64,000 nucleotides of DNA from Microvelia longipes (Eukaryota; Arthropoda; Insecta; Hemiptera; Veliidae), in contig JACMZG010001914.1 of assembly GCA_018340805.1 (NCBI GenBank), positions 10,703,325-10,767,324 of the forward strand, in the 5' to 3' direction. Below the pieces are notes generated by a model. It saw only the letters and a program-made list of their open reading frames with translations. It ran no database searches and was not told the DNA's origin. Position numbers and translations under genes: made by a program. Below are positions 32,155 through 43,299 of the stretch, one piece after another (the stretch's first letter is position 1; each line of letters begins with the position of its first letter).

Positions 32155-33949
32155 GGAAGAGTGCCTGGTAAAATTCGGTATATTAGTCAGATTATTATAA
32201 ATATCGTCCCATTCTTGTTTCAGGCTGTCATTGATTATTTCATCCCACTCACATTTCGATAGCCAAATATTCCTAATTAGTATTTTTGCTCCTATCGTAC
32301 ACGCTGAAAACCACCCTAAAGGGTCAAATATTGAACTTACAAACTTAACGATTCCTCTTTTCGTATTCGGTGAAGTCTCGAATTTCGCAATATTATTTTT
32401 AATACTCAATATGTCCTTTGTTGTATCCCATGTGACTCCCAGTACAGAAACGTTCTCTCCATCTGCTCTATCTTGTACCTGAATTGAATTTTTTACTTTT
32501 TCTGAATTCGTTGACCATTCTTGTAAATTCATATTACCCTTTTTGAATATTGCTTTGCCTTCGATGTACAGTTCAATCCCTTCTTTTTCCGATTTCGCAC
32601 CCAGGATAACATTGTTTACGTATATATTTTCTGATATATATAAGGCTAACGTCGTATTTTCTTTATTTAAGTGATATTTAACTGTTGCATTTAATAAGAA
32701 AGGACTAAATACTAATCCAAATGCGACGCGTGTAAATCTATACTCGATTAAATTTTCGTCAGATATTGGTTTATTAATATCCTTAACCCAAAGGAATCTT
32801 GTAACGTCTCTATCTTCTGGATGTAACCCGATTTGCAGAAATGCTTTCTCGATGTCGCCTATCAATCCAACTGCGTAACCTCGAAATCGTAATAGAAGTG
32901 TACAAACATCTTCCATCAACACCCGTCCTCTTAATAAATTTTCATTCAAACTCTTTTCCGATTTTTTGCTTTTTGCTGAGGCATCGTATACCACCCTTAA
33001 TTTTGTAGATGATTTTAAAGGCGTAACTACTCCGTGGTGCGGTAAGTAGTGTTTTACTTTTCCCATAATACATTTTTCATCGATAATTTCTACGATTTCT
33101 TTATTTGCTTGATCAATAATTATGTCATTATATCTAACTAATAACTCTTTATCCATTTTTCTCAGTAGTGACTTCAGTCTATTATACGCCAAATAATAGT
33201 TGTCTGGTAGTTCCGGGGGGTAATCTCTCCATGGCCACGATACCACATATCGATTATCAATAAATTGAATACTCTCCGAGAATTTATTAATTGCTACGTC
33301 ATCATCAATTATTCCAGGATTTTCCCGTATTCCTATTGATTCCAGGTCCCATACTTTGTTTAAATCTAAATTTTCTTCCTTTATTAATGCTCTGTCAGGT
33401 GTACAAAATCCTAGGTTTTCTCCGGTTTTTATATAAGAACAAAAACTTAAAGTGTCCTCGTCGTTTCTATTACGTTTCCTTCCGCTAACAATCCACCCGA
33501 ACTTTGAATCCGCTAGATAAAGTCCTTTACCTAATTCTATTCTTTGCCTTTCAATTATATTATAAAAGTATCCGTTGCCGAGTAACACGTCTATATTTAA
33601 GTTTATTTTTGGATTATCTGCAAAGTCTAAATCTTTGTAGTTTGATTTTATTTCATTTATATAACTGTTTGGTTTATAATTTTTTACTATTGTCGGCACC
33701 ACATTCGCATTTATCTCTATATTTTGTCCATTTTTTGTTTTCATACAAAAAGTTACTCTAGGAGCCGAAATTTGAATTGGTTCCTCTGACCCAAACACGA
33801 ATATTTGTAATTCCTCTGTTTCCTTTATTTTTAACTTTAATTCTTTAAATAACTTTTGAGTAATATAAGATCTCTGACTTCCGCTATCTAGCATTAATCT
33901 TATATTTCTTTTATTGTCCAAATTTGAAACCTCTGCTAACGCAGTCTGT
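32155..33949 (-). pseudogene. BEL protease and reverse transcriptase region of pol
   Basis: Conceptual protein: aspartic (A17-type) protease with LDSGSQRSYIT at residues 11-21 of the open stretch that starts at 33921. RT follows from about residue 290 (KLRVVYDASAK, GRVLMEDV, GLIGDIEKAFLQIGLHPEDRDVTRFLW, FGLVFSPFLLNATV). The catalytic box reads YVNN at 434-437 where the group has YVDD, so both aspartates are lost and polymerisation is not expected. VLGVTWD and FDPLGW follow. The open stretch starts just inside the gag overlap after a seven-T run. It is broken downstream by transposon B at 32165. Confidence 0.88.
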
Positions 33950-34598
33950 AAAAAAACAACCCGAAGATTTGATATTCACATTTTCTAATTTTGGTTCTCC
34001 AACTAACCCCGTGGTTAGGTCATTATTTAATTCCTTTCCAGACGGTTTACTGGACACCCTATATTTTTTAGGACAAAGACTTGAATGATGCTGTTTCACC
34101 GCTTTGCAGTGGTAGCAAGGCTTTGTAGCCGTACAGTCCTTTATAAAATGATTAGATCTAAGGCAACAACCTTTTAGCAACCCTTTTCGTTCCTCAATCG
34201 TTGTTATAACATCACATTCGTCGCTAAAATGCGCACCTTGGCAGTATTTACATTTTATTTCGTACGCTGTCAATGCTTCCGCGGTTCCTGGTTTTATTTT
34301 GTTTTTGCTATCAAAATGTAACGGCGTTCCGTCCTGTTTTGTTATTGTTTTGTTGCTGAGAATTGACGTTTGATTTTTATTTTCAACTTTTGACATAAAC
34401 TCAATTTTTTTTCCTAGCCCCAATGATACGATTTAACTTGGTCCTTAATTCTGATGGCGTTAATTTAGCAGTATCTATATCTTCTTCTATTTTAAGTAAT
34501 AAACTTGCTGGAAATTTAGATAAAATCAAAGGATTAAAAAATTTTTGATCCGGATCCTCTTTCAATGCCTCTAAACTTCTTATACAGGTTTCAATTTC
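33911..34598 (-). pseudogene. BEL gag, C-terminal part
   Basis: Zinc-knuckle-like cysteine/histidine clusters: CKYCQGAHFSDEC, CCLRSNHFIKDC and CYHCKAVKQHHSSLC, the nucleic-acid-binding end of BEL Gag. Upstream of the ATG at 34423 the frame continues after a shift near 34430-34445 into EDPDQKF and ILSKFPASLL, as in the gag core. At 33950-33956 a run of seven T on the element strand marks where the gag frame ends and a -1 shift enters the protease frame. This may be a lost base or a slippery site. Confidence 0.8.
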
Positions 34599-34899
34599 GG
34601 CACTCTTTTACCTGGTTACCCACCAAATAATGGGTAACTAAGGAAAAAAGGAAGCATAGGGAAAACTTGTGGTTTGTTACCCACCAATAAATAAAAAAAA
34701 TAAAAGTACTAATTTACAATCTCAATATGGGACCGTCGAAAAGCACTAGGGCTTTTGTATGGGGAGAAAAATGGGGAAAAGAGCAAATAGAAAAAAGTTA
34801 CGCACCAAATAAACATTTAAATGATGAAAATTCCTAAAAACTGAAAAGTATAAAGTAATAATTTAGGCGCTATTGGGCATATTGTAGTCTGTACCCACC

Positions 34900-35425
34900 A
34901 ACCAGTGAGGGTGGGTAACTATGTAAAAAGAGGGGCTATTGTATTGTAGTCTGTTACCACCAACCAACGAAGGTGGGTAACTATGTAAAAGAGGGCGCTA
35001 TTGGGCAAATTGTAGTCTGTTACCCACCAACCAGCGAAGGTGGGTAACTATGTAAAAGAGGCGCTATTGGGCAATATTGTAGTCTGTTACCCACCAACCA
35101 GCGAAGGTGGGTAACTATGTAAAAGAGGCGCTATTGGGCAATATTGTAGTCTGTTACCCACCAACCAGCGAAGGTGGGTAACTATGTAAAAGAGGCGCTA
35201 TTAGGCAATATTGTAGTCTGTTACCCACCAACCAGTGAAGTGGGTAACTATGTAAAAGAGGCGCTATTGGCAATATTGTAGTCTGTTACCCCAACCAGCG
35301 AAACTATGTAAAAGAGCGCTATTGGGCAATATTGTAGTCTGTTACCCACCAACCTGTGAAAGTTGGTAACTATGTAAAAGAGGTGCTATTAGGCAATATT
35401 GTAGTCTGCTATCCAACCCAAACCC
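34900..35425. repeat. 67-bp tandem array built from TIR sequence
   Basis: About eight units, period 67 (for example 35041 to 35108). Each holds GGTGGGTAACTATGTAAAAG, which is nearly the inverse of the element's TIR, and GTCTGTTACCCACC in the opposite sense, so each unit is a short palindrome. Some units have deletions. Confidence 0.85.
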
Positions 35426-35581
35426 CCCCCCTCCCACCACCCAAATTTATTTTCAAATGACAGAAAAAAATACAAACAGGTAATAAATAATCAAACAAAT
35501 AATAAAAAATGTCAAAGAATTTACATTCTGTTTTAAAACGCCAAACTGGAGTGTCAGGTGTATTAAAATAATAATAAGAAT

Positions 35582-36009
35582 ATGAATATGAGAGATGTGA
35601 TTTTGCTTACGGAACAGCACAGCGAGTGGGAGTTTTACGAATGGTTGCAAGGTAAGATAAATTTTACCTAATATATTTCAATAAATTGGTTTATTCTTTT
35701 ATGTTTAAAAAACGTAATGTCAAGAAGGAAAGATTTTTAAAACGTATGTATTGCAGGGCTTGGAATTTTAAAAACTGAAAGACTGTGCAGTGAGTGTGGG
35801 AAAGATATGATGTTAAGGGGACCCCAAGAAGGCAAAAATTATGGGATTTGGAGGGGCAGAAAGAAAAATTGCAGGAAATCGGCAGGTGCTTTAACTGGCA
35901 CATTTTTCGAAAATGCTAAAGTTACTTTAAAAGAAGCATTTATGCTGAGTTATTTCTGGTGTCGTGGTGGAATGAGATATGAGGACATCCAACATGAAAT
36001 AAGGAGACC
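35582..36009 (+). pseudogene. Merlin-like transposase, N-terminal part, one intron
   Basis: Exon 1 35582-35651, intron 35652-35756 (GTAAGA...TTGCAG, 105 bp), exon 2 from 35757. The spliced frame is open for about 107 residues. It has a zinc-ribbon half CSECGKDMM and GIWRGRKKNCRKSAG, then GTFFENAKVTLKEAFMLSYFW and a YEDIQHEI stretch, the pattern seen N-terminal to the DDE domain of Merlin/IS1016-type transposases. One expected zinc-ligand cysteine appears replaced (WRG). The DDE catalytic part is missing: the frame runs into inverted duplicated sequence after about 36009. Named by family resemblance only. Confidence 0.65.
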
Positions 36010-36019
36010 AACGGCACAC

Positions 36020-36225
36020 AAATTTCTGCACCTCCAAATCCCATAATTTTGCCTTCTTGGGGTCCCCTTAACATCATATCTTTCCCACACTCACTGCATA
36101 GTCTTTCAGTTTTTAAAATTCCAAGCCTGCAATACCATACGTTTTTAAACAATCTTTCCATCTTGACATTACGTGTTTTAAACATAAAAGAATAAACCAA
36201 TTTATTGAATTACAAGATCAGATTG
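36020..36225 (-). repeat. Inverted duplication of the transposase exon 1-2 region
   Basis: Near-perfect reverse complement of 35675-35870, covering the intron end and the CSECGKD coding part, with small differences. Together the two copies could form a 200-bp RNA hairpin. Confidence 0.8.
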
Positions 36226-36358
36226 TTATTTTTTTTCATAACATAAAATAGGCTGCAAATACAAAATGTTTTATTTAACTCATTTTCCCTAACCAACACT
36301 CCAAAATACGTTATTTTTAAGTGATTTTAGGGGTGGGTAACTAGGTAAAAGAGTACCT

Positions 36359-37016
36359 CAATTTCATCTAACGTTGAGCGCAATTTTTCTGTTTGATTTG
36401 TACTTTGGGATATTAACCGTAACTTATTATATAATGATGTGATTATTAGATCGTTATTGCCGAATCTATTTTTCAGAATGTCAAGCGCTACTTGGTAGTT
36501 AGCGCCGGTGATAGCAAATCCTGCGATACTTAAATAATTAAATTTCTCTACATCCCTTAGCTTTTTATTAGCATTAATAGTCGATTCGAAAAAATCCCAA
36601 AACTCGCCCCATTTCATTATATCCCCGTCAAATTTTATAATTCTAAGTTTTTCTAATTTTATGTTGAAATTACTGTCACAAATTTCGGTTTTATCGGGTT
36701 TTGTCAAATTAAGGATCTCAATTCTTGATTGCAAATCCACCAACATATCCTCGGCATCTAAAATCAATTCCATTTCGTCCTCACATTCATTCTCAAACCT
36801 TAACCGCGTAACATCGTTATCGTCGTCTAAGGACATTTGCCTAAGTTCTTCCCTAAGACCTTGAAATTTCCCTAAATAATTTTTAATTTTAGTTTCCGTG
36901 TTTAAAATTGTGTTAATATCCGTTTCTAAATTGAATTCCGAAGCTTCCTTAATAGTTGTCGTAAGTCGTTTTTTGATAGGCCCAATCCGTTGTCTAATTG
37001 TTCCTATGGTCGTCAT
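36359..37016 (-). pseudogene. BEL gag, N-terminal part
   Basis: ATG at 37014-37016, about 114 bp inside the PBS. About 218 residues: basic start RQRIGPIKKRL, an acidic helical stretch, then LEKLRIIKFDGDIMKWGEFWDFFESTI and NYLSIAGFAITGANYQVALDILKNRFG. This matches the DUF1759-type gag domain of BEL/Pao and Pao-like elements. The frame is open until transposon A interrupts it after LRSTLDEIE. It would form the particle capsid. Confidence 0.85.
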
Positions 37017-37115
37017 ATCGTTCGATCTAAGTGGGTTAAAAAAATGGCAAAATTCTAATTTGTTTCGTACCTTTCCTCTGTTATTCTTGTCCGTGTACTA
37101 TTTATCTTCAACCAC

Positions 37116-37129
37116 GCTCTATGATACCA
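37116..37129 (-). promoter_or_regulatory. BEL primer-binding site
   Basis: On the element strand TGGTATCATAGAGC follows the 5' LTR directly. The TGG start pairs with a tRNA CCA end. The primer tRNA was not identified. Confidence 0.6.
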
Positions 37130-37283
37130 TGTTTTACACTATGATTAAATGCACATCTTTAACTTTAGTGGAAGCGAATTAATTTTCCTATATTTCAATA
37201 ACAATAATCTTATTTCAAAAATTGACAACTTCAATCCTTCAAAAATAATACAAAAAATAAAATAAATTCCTCGCCTTGCGACA
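37130..37283 (-). repeat. BEL 5' LTR
   Basis: 154 bp, same ends as 27660-27811. The right flank CTAAT completes the target duplication. Confidence 0.85.
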
Positions 37284-37288
37284 CTAAT

Positions 37289-40200
37289 AGTTACTGAAGA
37301 ATTACGTAGCCTACTTGCTTGGTGATTTATCACCTCTGCTTAATTACTATCACTATCTCTAAACACCAAATTTACATAAAGCTCATAAATACATCACGTG
37401 CTGCCCTTTCAAATATTTTAAGAACTATAAGAAGATTTGAGACTGGCCTATAATCGTTAATGAACCGTGAAAACACTCTATAAATAAAAATGAATTCAGA
37501 AAAATTAAAATTTTCGGTAAAGACCTCTATTGTTTGTCTAACCAGTATTAACTTATAAAGACAATATTTGCTGGACTTCAACGTACTGTTTCATTTTTTC
37601 CAAAATTTAACGTTTTATTTTTAAAAAAGGGCGTGAGTACAACATTTAATTAAAAATGTTTTATAAGTAACTTATTTTATGCAAATAAAACAAATAGAGG
37701 AACACGTGTCCGTTATGTGTTAATTTAAATAAGGCTTCAAATGAAAATGAACTTTATAAATTATTTTTATTTCTTTAGCTGTTCTTAATTTAATTAAAAT
37801 TTTGATTCGACTGACATTTGAAAAGTTTTCTTTTTCATATCAAAATTTAATTTAAAAATTATAAATTAAATTAAATTACTTAAATCCTAAGTATGAAATT
37901 TTTTCTTTACACGATGGTGGGTGATTTAAGTTAAAATCTGTGAAAATTTTCTCCTAGCGTCATGTTTAAGAGTAAATTTCAGTTATTTTAAATAATTCCT
38001 AAAATCAACATTTAAATGAAAATTTTTGTTATTTTAGAGTTATGTTTATTAATAAAGCAAATATGGTGTGTCTTGATTAAGGTAACTTAGTATTATTCTA
38101 TGCTAAGTCTACGTTATTTTACCCCATCCATGTATGCTTAACCATTTCATGCTAATTGATTAGATTTAATATTTAATTTGTCATTGATTTATTCATTTCA
38201 AACTTTGAGTGATGTTTAGTTATGTAGGAGAAATAGTTAGTTTGTATATGGAAAGAATGAGAGAACATCTTAGTAAATTAAAAGTTTAATATAAAAGGAA
38301 TTGAATTATGAATTTATAAAATGTATGGAGATCGTTTCATTGATTACCCTACGCTTTAAAAGGACCAATAAATAATCCGAATTTTTAACTTATCTTTTCT
38401 TAAATTATTAGTACTTCCTTACTAACCAAGCACTTAAAATAGCTTTGTCAGTAATAAATAAATAAAAATATAGTTTTTAGTTAAAAATAGCGTGTTGTGA
38501 CTTTGAACTCGCTTTGCTCGTCCTAGAATGTAATGATTATCCAAAGCTTAAGATGATGTTACTTCGAATTCAAATTTTGTAAAATGGCTTTAGCCTTTTA
38601 TAGTTAATGCTAATAAATCAATAAACACAATATCTACTTTAATTGCTGAAGTTCATTGGTTGGTTTGATTGAAAAAACCATTCAATTTATAAAACCTTTA
38701 AGGGCTAGTTCTACTTTATATTTAGCTTAAGTTAAGCCGATCTCCTTGCGTACGAGGTTTTTTCGTTATACCATGGAATTGAATCAGCTACGTAAGATCT
38801 CTGGCCACCTAATTTATCTCTGGTAACGTTGGTTATGTACAACCCTAAAAATGATGTCAGCTAGATGTGTCACATATTAGCATCATAATCTCTATTGGAT
38901 ATCTGCTACCTGATTTACCCTCCCGTTAGTTATGTGACACATTCTCAACACTCCAGTACATATCTGTTGTATAAAATCTGAAATAAGAAGTAATTTACGA
39001 GGTTATAAAGTTGCCCATTTTTGTCCATAATCCCAAAATAAAAAATAAAGATCCGAATTAGATGAAGATTGGTACAAAAATTATAAAGGTGTTTGTCATT
39101 TCGAAAATATTTTGGCCAACATTGATTTGTAATTCTAGTTTTTAGTGTTCTGTGTCCAACTAGACCTTAACCTCATCTGTGGCTTGAGCATTAAACCAGC
39201 CGTGGGTTGGAACACTTTTTTGATTATTTTCGATAAATAAAATATTTATTTATTTAAGTGTAGTTGCATTTTTGACAGTTTGTTTTTCAACCATAGGAAA
39301 TACAAGACTCTATCCTTTTAACCATTACAAATGTAAAAATATTACCTATTATAAATTACAATTCTAATTACAACTATTTCCATAGGCTAACTAATTCTGT
39401 TGATTAAATTCCAACAAAAGCCTACTTCGAATTAATTATATATTCAATATTCTCAGTTAAAGTTTCTACTCAAAGACTCCTGAAACTAATTTAGTTAAGG
39501 GTACGTTTGAAATATTGTATCTTTTGAATGAATTTATATTTAGATATTGAAGAGGCATCCTTTAAGCTCGAGGATACCTTGATATTGTTGTTTCTTGTTA
39601 TATTGGGAGCGCCTCAAGGCAAGATAATAGGGCCTTAGCTCTTTTGTATCTTCTGTAAATATGTACCCAATATTGTAATATATTTTTTTATACAATAAAG
39701 TATGTATTTTCATTGTTGAATTGTGTGGTGTGTATGGTTTATTGTTGGTATATTTTAGTTTATTATACATGTATCTGTTTATATCCTTTCACTGATTTAT
39801 GTTGAGAGATCTTCAAATAAAAAATCCAGGTATTAGATTTAAACTTAGGAGTATGAACATGAGTAAAAGAAATAAAAGAATGGTATGAAGATATAATGTT
39901 GTTTTGTTTAGAATTGTAAAAAAAATGTATTTATATAACTCAATTATCTCTACTAGGGTATTTTAAAGAATAAATATAGGATTTAATGTTTTAAAGGTTT
40001 ACACTTCGGCATCGAAAATGCGCAATTTTTTTTCCATGGAATTATTTTAAGGAAAAAATAATAGTTGAGTAAAAAAATATGTTCATCTGAATCGGACTTC
40101 TTTCAGGAAGTCTTAAAATATATTTTTTCTTTCCTTTCATAGTAAAAATGAGTAAAGTTTCGAGTAAAACTGTAAAGTTTTCTCATTTTGAGGTTTTCTC

Positions 40201-40610
40201 CAGTGTAGGGAAGGGATTTATCCTTATTATTATAGTCGTCTTCCTTTAGTTTCAAGAATTGTTTTGAAATAAGATCTCAAGCAAGAAATTCCCAGGATTT
40301 TTATCTCTAGGTTACTAGGTTAGAGAAATTAGTTTATAAGAGATGAAACTTAATAAAAATAAAATAGGTTTTAGAACCAAACTTTAGACGACTATTTTTA
40401 GTTCCTTAAAAGTATATAAGATATTAACCTTTTACTGTATAAAGTTTAAAGGAAAAATATTTTACTTAAGTTTCTTCTTTTTTGACGTAAAACATCTTTC
40501 AATTTTCTTAAGACAAAACTAGAATTCCTATACTTGCAAAGGAGAGAGAAAGGACAATGAAAACACGTTTAACTGTCATTTTGTTTTTACCATATAAATA
40601 AATAAATAAT
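37289..40610. other. No gene seen
   Basis: Long AT-rich stretch. 38503-38523 carries AACTCGCTTTGCTCGTCCT, a trace of the hairpin of the 5S-promoter repeat. Short ORFs (37372-37581, 39540-39770) lack any domain. 40190-40560 is T-rich. Could be intron or intergenic. Confidence 0.5.
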
Positions 40611-40614
40611 ATAT

Positions 40615-40850
40615 TTTAGTCAACATATTTTTAGGTGTATTTTAGTAAACTTATTTTTAGGTATATTTAGTAAACATATTTTTAGGTATATTTTAGTAAA
40701 CATATTATTAGGTATATTTTAGTACATATTTTTAGGTATATTTTTATTTTAGGTATATTTTAGTGAACATATTTTAGGTATATTAGTAAACATATTTAGT
40801 TATTTTAGTAACATAATTTTAGGTATATTTTAGAGTAAACATATTTCTAG
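40615..40850. repeat. Imperfect 25-bp tandem array
   Basis: About nine units of ATTTTTAGGTATATTTTAGT type with many small deletions, ending at a hairpin. Confidence 0.75.
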
Positions 40851-40885
40851 GTGTCTGACTGGAGGGTCGAACACCAGTCAGACAC
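40851..40885. other. Perfect 12-bp-stem hairpin
   Basis: GTGTCTGACTGG at 40851-40862 and its exact inverse at 40874-40885, with an 11-base loop. Lies between the tandem array and a hammerhead-like motif. Confidence 0.75.
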
Positions 40886-40941
40886 TAGCCTCTTGACAAA
40901 TCTATTTCGTCTGTCTCCTAGCTTCTTTACTTCGCTTTCAC

Positions 40942-40986
40942 CAGCACTGATGATGAACTGTTAAGTTTTAAAGTCGGCTCTGTCAA
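40942..40986 (+). ncRNA. Hammerhead-like motif, family A, worn
   Basis: CTGATGA intact (40947-40953), stem II GAAC/GTTT, then TAAA in place of GAAA, so catalytic G12 is lost; stem III AGTCGGCT. The downstream arm ends in AGTGGAGTGACGTC (about 41000-41013), as in other copies. Confidence 0.5.
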
Positions 40987-41064
40987 TAAATATATACTAA
41001 GTGGAGTGACGTCTTTCTTTTTTCTCCTATTTGGAAACTCCACAACTCATCTTACTTTAAAGAA

Positions 41065-41165
41065 GTACTTTAAATAATGCCCATTACCATAATATTTTGC
41101 TAGTCCAATTGGCGTTGCGAATCCGTCTTAGGGACGAAAAGTTCCGAGGTACCCCGTACCCGATT
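41065..41165 (+). repeat. 3' end fragment of the 5S-promoter repeat
   Basis: CCATTACCATAATATTTTGC and then GTTCCGAGGTACCCCGTACC, as in the ends of other copies; the first part also occurs at 42950. Confidence 0.55.
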
Positions 41166-41169
41166 TCGG

Positions 41170-41695
41170 AGTTTAATTTTAGTAGCAGATAGATTAGCAA
41201 AATATATTTATAGTAAATTTGTATTTTATTTATTTATTTTAACTTTGTATATTAAAAGAAATAAAAGATATTGTTTGGAATAAAAGGGTCAAAGACAATT
41301 TTACTTTCTGTGTGGGATGCATTTATCATGTTGAATTTCTTGTTTTTCTACCTTAACATCCATTTTTACTTCTGACATTAATGTTATACCGTAGAACATA
41401 ACAAAATGTATGTTAAAAAGTAAAAAATCCAACTTAAAAAGAGGAGATATAAGCTGAGATATTTCCATGTTGTAAAAGTCAAAAAGTTCCATTTTTAACG
41501 GGTTTTATTGTAATATACCTGATGTATAATAGAGCTTAAAATAGGGCTTTATTCTGTAGCTCTTATGACAGTTAAAAATAAAACCTTCCTTTATTACTTA
41601 TATAAAATGTTTAAAAGCTGAGTTAAAGTGTTGATAATTTTGGAAGGAAATTAGCAAAAATGAGAAAATGTTATCAATTTAAGTTTCTTTTTCTA
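41170..41695. other. No gene seen
   Basis: AT-rich, unrecognised. Confidence 0.45.
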
Positions 41696-41699
41696 ATTA

Positions 41700-42770
41700 A
41701 ACATTTTTCGCTTTTCCTCATTTATATGAGAAAATGAATTTTATGCCTTTCCTATATGCCTATACCATAGGAATATAGAAAAAGTAGTGTGTTTATAAGT
41801 TTTACTTGAAGTATCCGTTTCAGGTGTTTTTCAGACCTTCAGAGAGTATAGTGTGTCTGCCTTGTAGTTTAAGTGTATGGAGGTTTTGTTTGACAGCGAG
41901 GGCACGTGTTGTTACTAGTTTTTACTTGACTATAAAAGTCAGTGTAAATATGTATTGCTTGAAAAATGCATGAGAGGAACCATAGAAATCCACGGCTCTT
42001 CTGTCTAGATTAGATGAAGTATACCTACACTTGAAATTAAAAGGAGTATAACACTATCTTAGGGAGCTGGCAAAAAGGGCCCAACAACGTGGCCTACTTG
42101 CTTGGTAGTTACTACCACTCCCTCCCCCCCTTATTAATAAGGTCTTATTACTACTAAGACCTTCAGAGTGGTTTGCCAAAGTTGCCTGTCTTTATGTGAC
42201 TTAGTTATCGTCGTAGTTCCGAACGTATTTATACCAGAGAGATGATCTTGGTACAAAATCATTCTTTTAGTCTGGTTGTGCTATCTAAAAAATATCATAT
42301 TACGTCATTGCCCGAAAATATATTCTTAAAACGTGAAAAATGTTTCGATCGATTCGAAATTTAACACGCGTGTAGTTATATATGCTTGGAACATCAAATG
42401 TGTCAAGTTTCATCCTAATGTCAGCAATAGTTCAATTTTTTATCGAACAAATTATATACGTTTTATATAAAATTGTTTAAAATCGAAACATAATCCTATG
42501 AAGTTGAAATTCGGTACAAATCTATACCTTTACGTAGCATATAAGTATCAATCTATCTGCTAAATATATCTTAGGTTCTTTGTTGGGTCATAAAATTCAA
42601 GCTGCATAAAGCTAGGTCAGTGCCTGGATGGGTGACTGCTGGGAATAAAAATCATGTATTTACTGTCTGAGGACGAGCGAAGCAAATCCGAAGTAGAGAG
42701 ATGGACGCAGGAAACTCAATTTGGCGAGGAAAATTTTCCAGATACTTGACACATATTTTTTGTTTAAAAT
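41700..42770 (+). mobile_element. 5S-promoter repeat interrupted by a SINE
   Basis: The opening (CCATAGGAATATAG, GTATCCGTTTCAGG) is at 41710-41843. After the SINE the family continues with GAGTGGTTTGCC. The 5S-like zone at 42585-42650 reads AAATTCAAGCTGCATAAAGC, GTGCCTGGATGGGTGACTG and CTGGGAATAAAA, so box C is excellent. One clear GAGGACGAGCGAAGC hairpin follows. Ends near 42770. Confidence 0.65.
41845..42156 (+). mobile_element. SINE, 5'-truncated, inserted with target duplication
   Basis: AGACCTTCAGAG occurs at 41833-41844 and 42157-42168. Between them is the body of the tRNA-derived SINE (GGCACGTGTTGTTACTAG, GGAACCATAGAAATCCACGG) without its tRNA head, ending in a TTA-rich tail. The 12-bp duplication lies within the 5S-promoter repeat, so the SINE is younger. 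Confidence 0.75.
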
Positions 42771-42839
42771 ACAAAATATCATATTTAAGAATTAAGATTT
42801 AATTATTCTTTATTATTAATTCTTCATTATTATTATTAT

Positions 42840-43045
42840 TCTTTCCTCACAAAATATCATATGTTTGACTGCTGGTAATAAAACGAATGTTTCTATTGTT
42901 TAAAGTCGAGGCAAAATGAGTTTAAAGACGTACTGTTGTATAAATAAACCCATTACCATAATGTTTTGCTTGTCCCAAGTGGTGATGATAGACGTAGCGA
43001 ATCCGTTATGGTGAGCAAATGTTCCCAGGTACCCCCTATCCGATA
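42840..43045 (+). repeat. 3' fragment of the 5S-promoter repeat
   Basis: TTTGACTGCTGGTAATAAAA (box C remnant), then TAGCGAATCCGTTATGG and CAGGTACCCCCTATCCGAT. Confidence 0.5.
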
Positions 43046-43299
43046 ATGATTAATTGAAAAAATAATATATAAATAGAAGAAGAAAAGCATATTAACAGGC
43101 TCATTGATTTTCTTGTGCGTAATTTCCATCTTTGTAATAAGTGGATAAGATTACTGGAAGTTAAGTAAACAAAATATTCTGGTTAGAGTTTCTCAAGCTA
43201 AGCGAATTGTTTTTGAAATGCGTATTCCCTAGCTTATCAACCCATTCTTTGCGTAGATTTTTAGTTTGTTTTATAGCCTAACTACTTATAACACTAATC

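Larger units (their letters stand above)
29969..32165. mobile_element. Merlin-like non-autonomous DNA transposon B
   Basis: Inserted in pol. The terminal inverted repeats read GGTACTTTTCCAGATTAGG on the left and GGCACTCTTCCAGATTAGG on the reversed right end. The first bases GGYACT are shared with element A at 34599-36357. The target duplication is not clean: TGGTATAT near the left end resembles TGGTAAAA after the right end. Inside are a possible two-exon coding fragment, an 80-bp array made of TIR-like sequence, and a duplicated 88-bp block. No transposase is seen, so mobilisation would be in trans. Confidence 0.7.
34599..36357 (+). mobile_element. Merlin-like DNA transposon A
   Basis: Inserted in gag with an exact 8-bp target duplication TCAATTTC (34591-34598 and 36358-36365). 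TIRs start GGCACTCTTTTACCTGG on the left and GGTACTCTTTTACCTAG on the reversed right end. An 8-bp duplication and GG-starting ends suit Merlin (IS1016-like) transposons, and the coding fragment at 35582-36009 fits that too. Only the N-terminal part of the transposase remains, followed by an inverted duplication of its first exons, so the element is non-autonomous. Confidence 0.8.
27660..37283 (-). mobile_element. BEL/Pao LTR retrotransposon, decayed and interrupted
   Basis: Complete structural outline on the minus strand: 5' LTR, primer-binding site, gag with zinc knuckles, aspartic protease, RT, RNase H, integrase, polypurine tract, 3' LTR. The target duplication CTAAT lies at 27655-27659 and 37284-37288; 5 bp suits BEL/Pao. 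Domain order protease-RT-RNase H-integrase and the VYDASAK and FTDAS motifs are typical of the group. Two DNA transposons sit inside (29969-32165 in pol, 34599-36357 in gag). Stops, frameshifts and a changed RT motif mean it cannot move by itself. LTRs of 152-154 bp are short for the group. Confidence 0.9.

Noticed and set aside
34900..35425. A CRISPR-like array.
   Set aside because: The whole 67-bp unit is repeated without unique spacers, and it is made of transposon TIR sequence. The arrays at 31145-31850 and 43300-43690 are rejected for the same reason.
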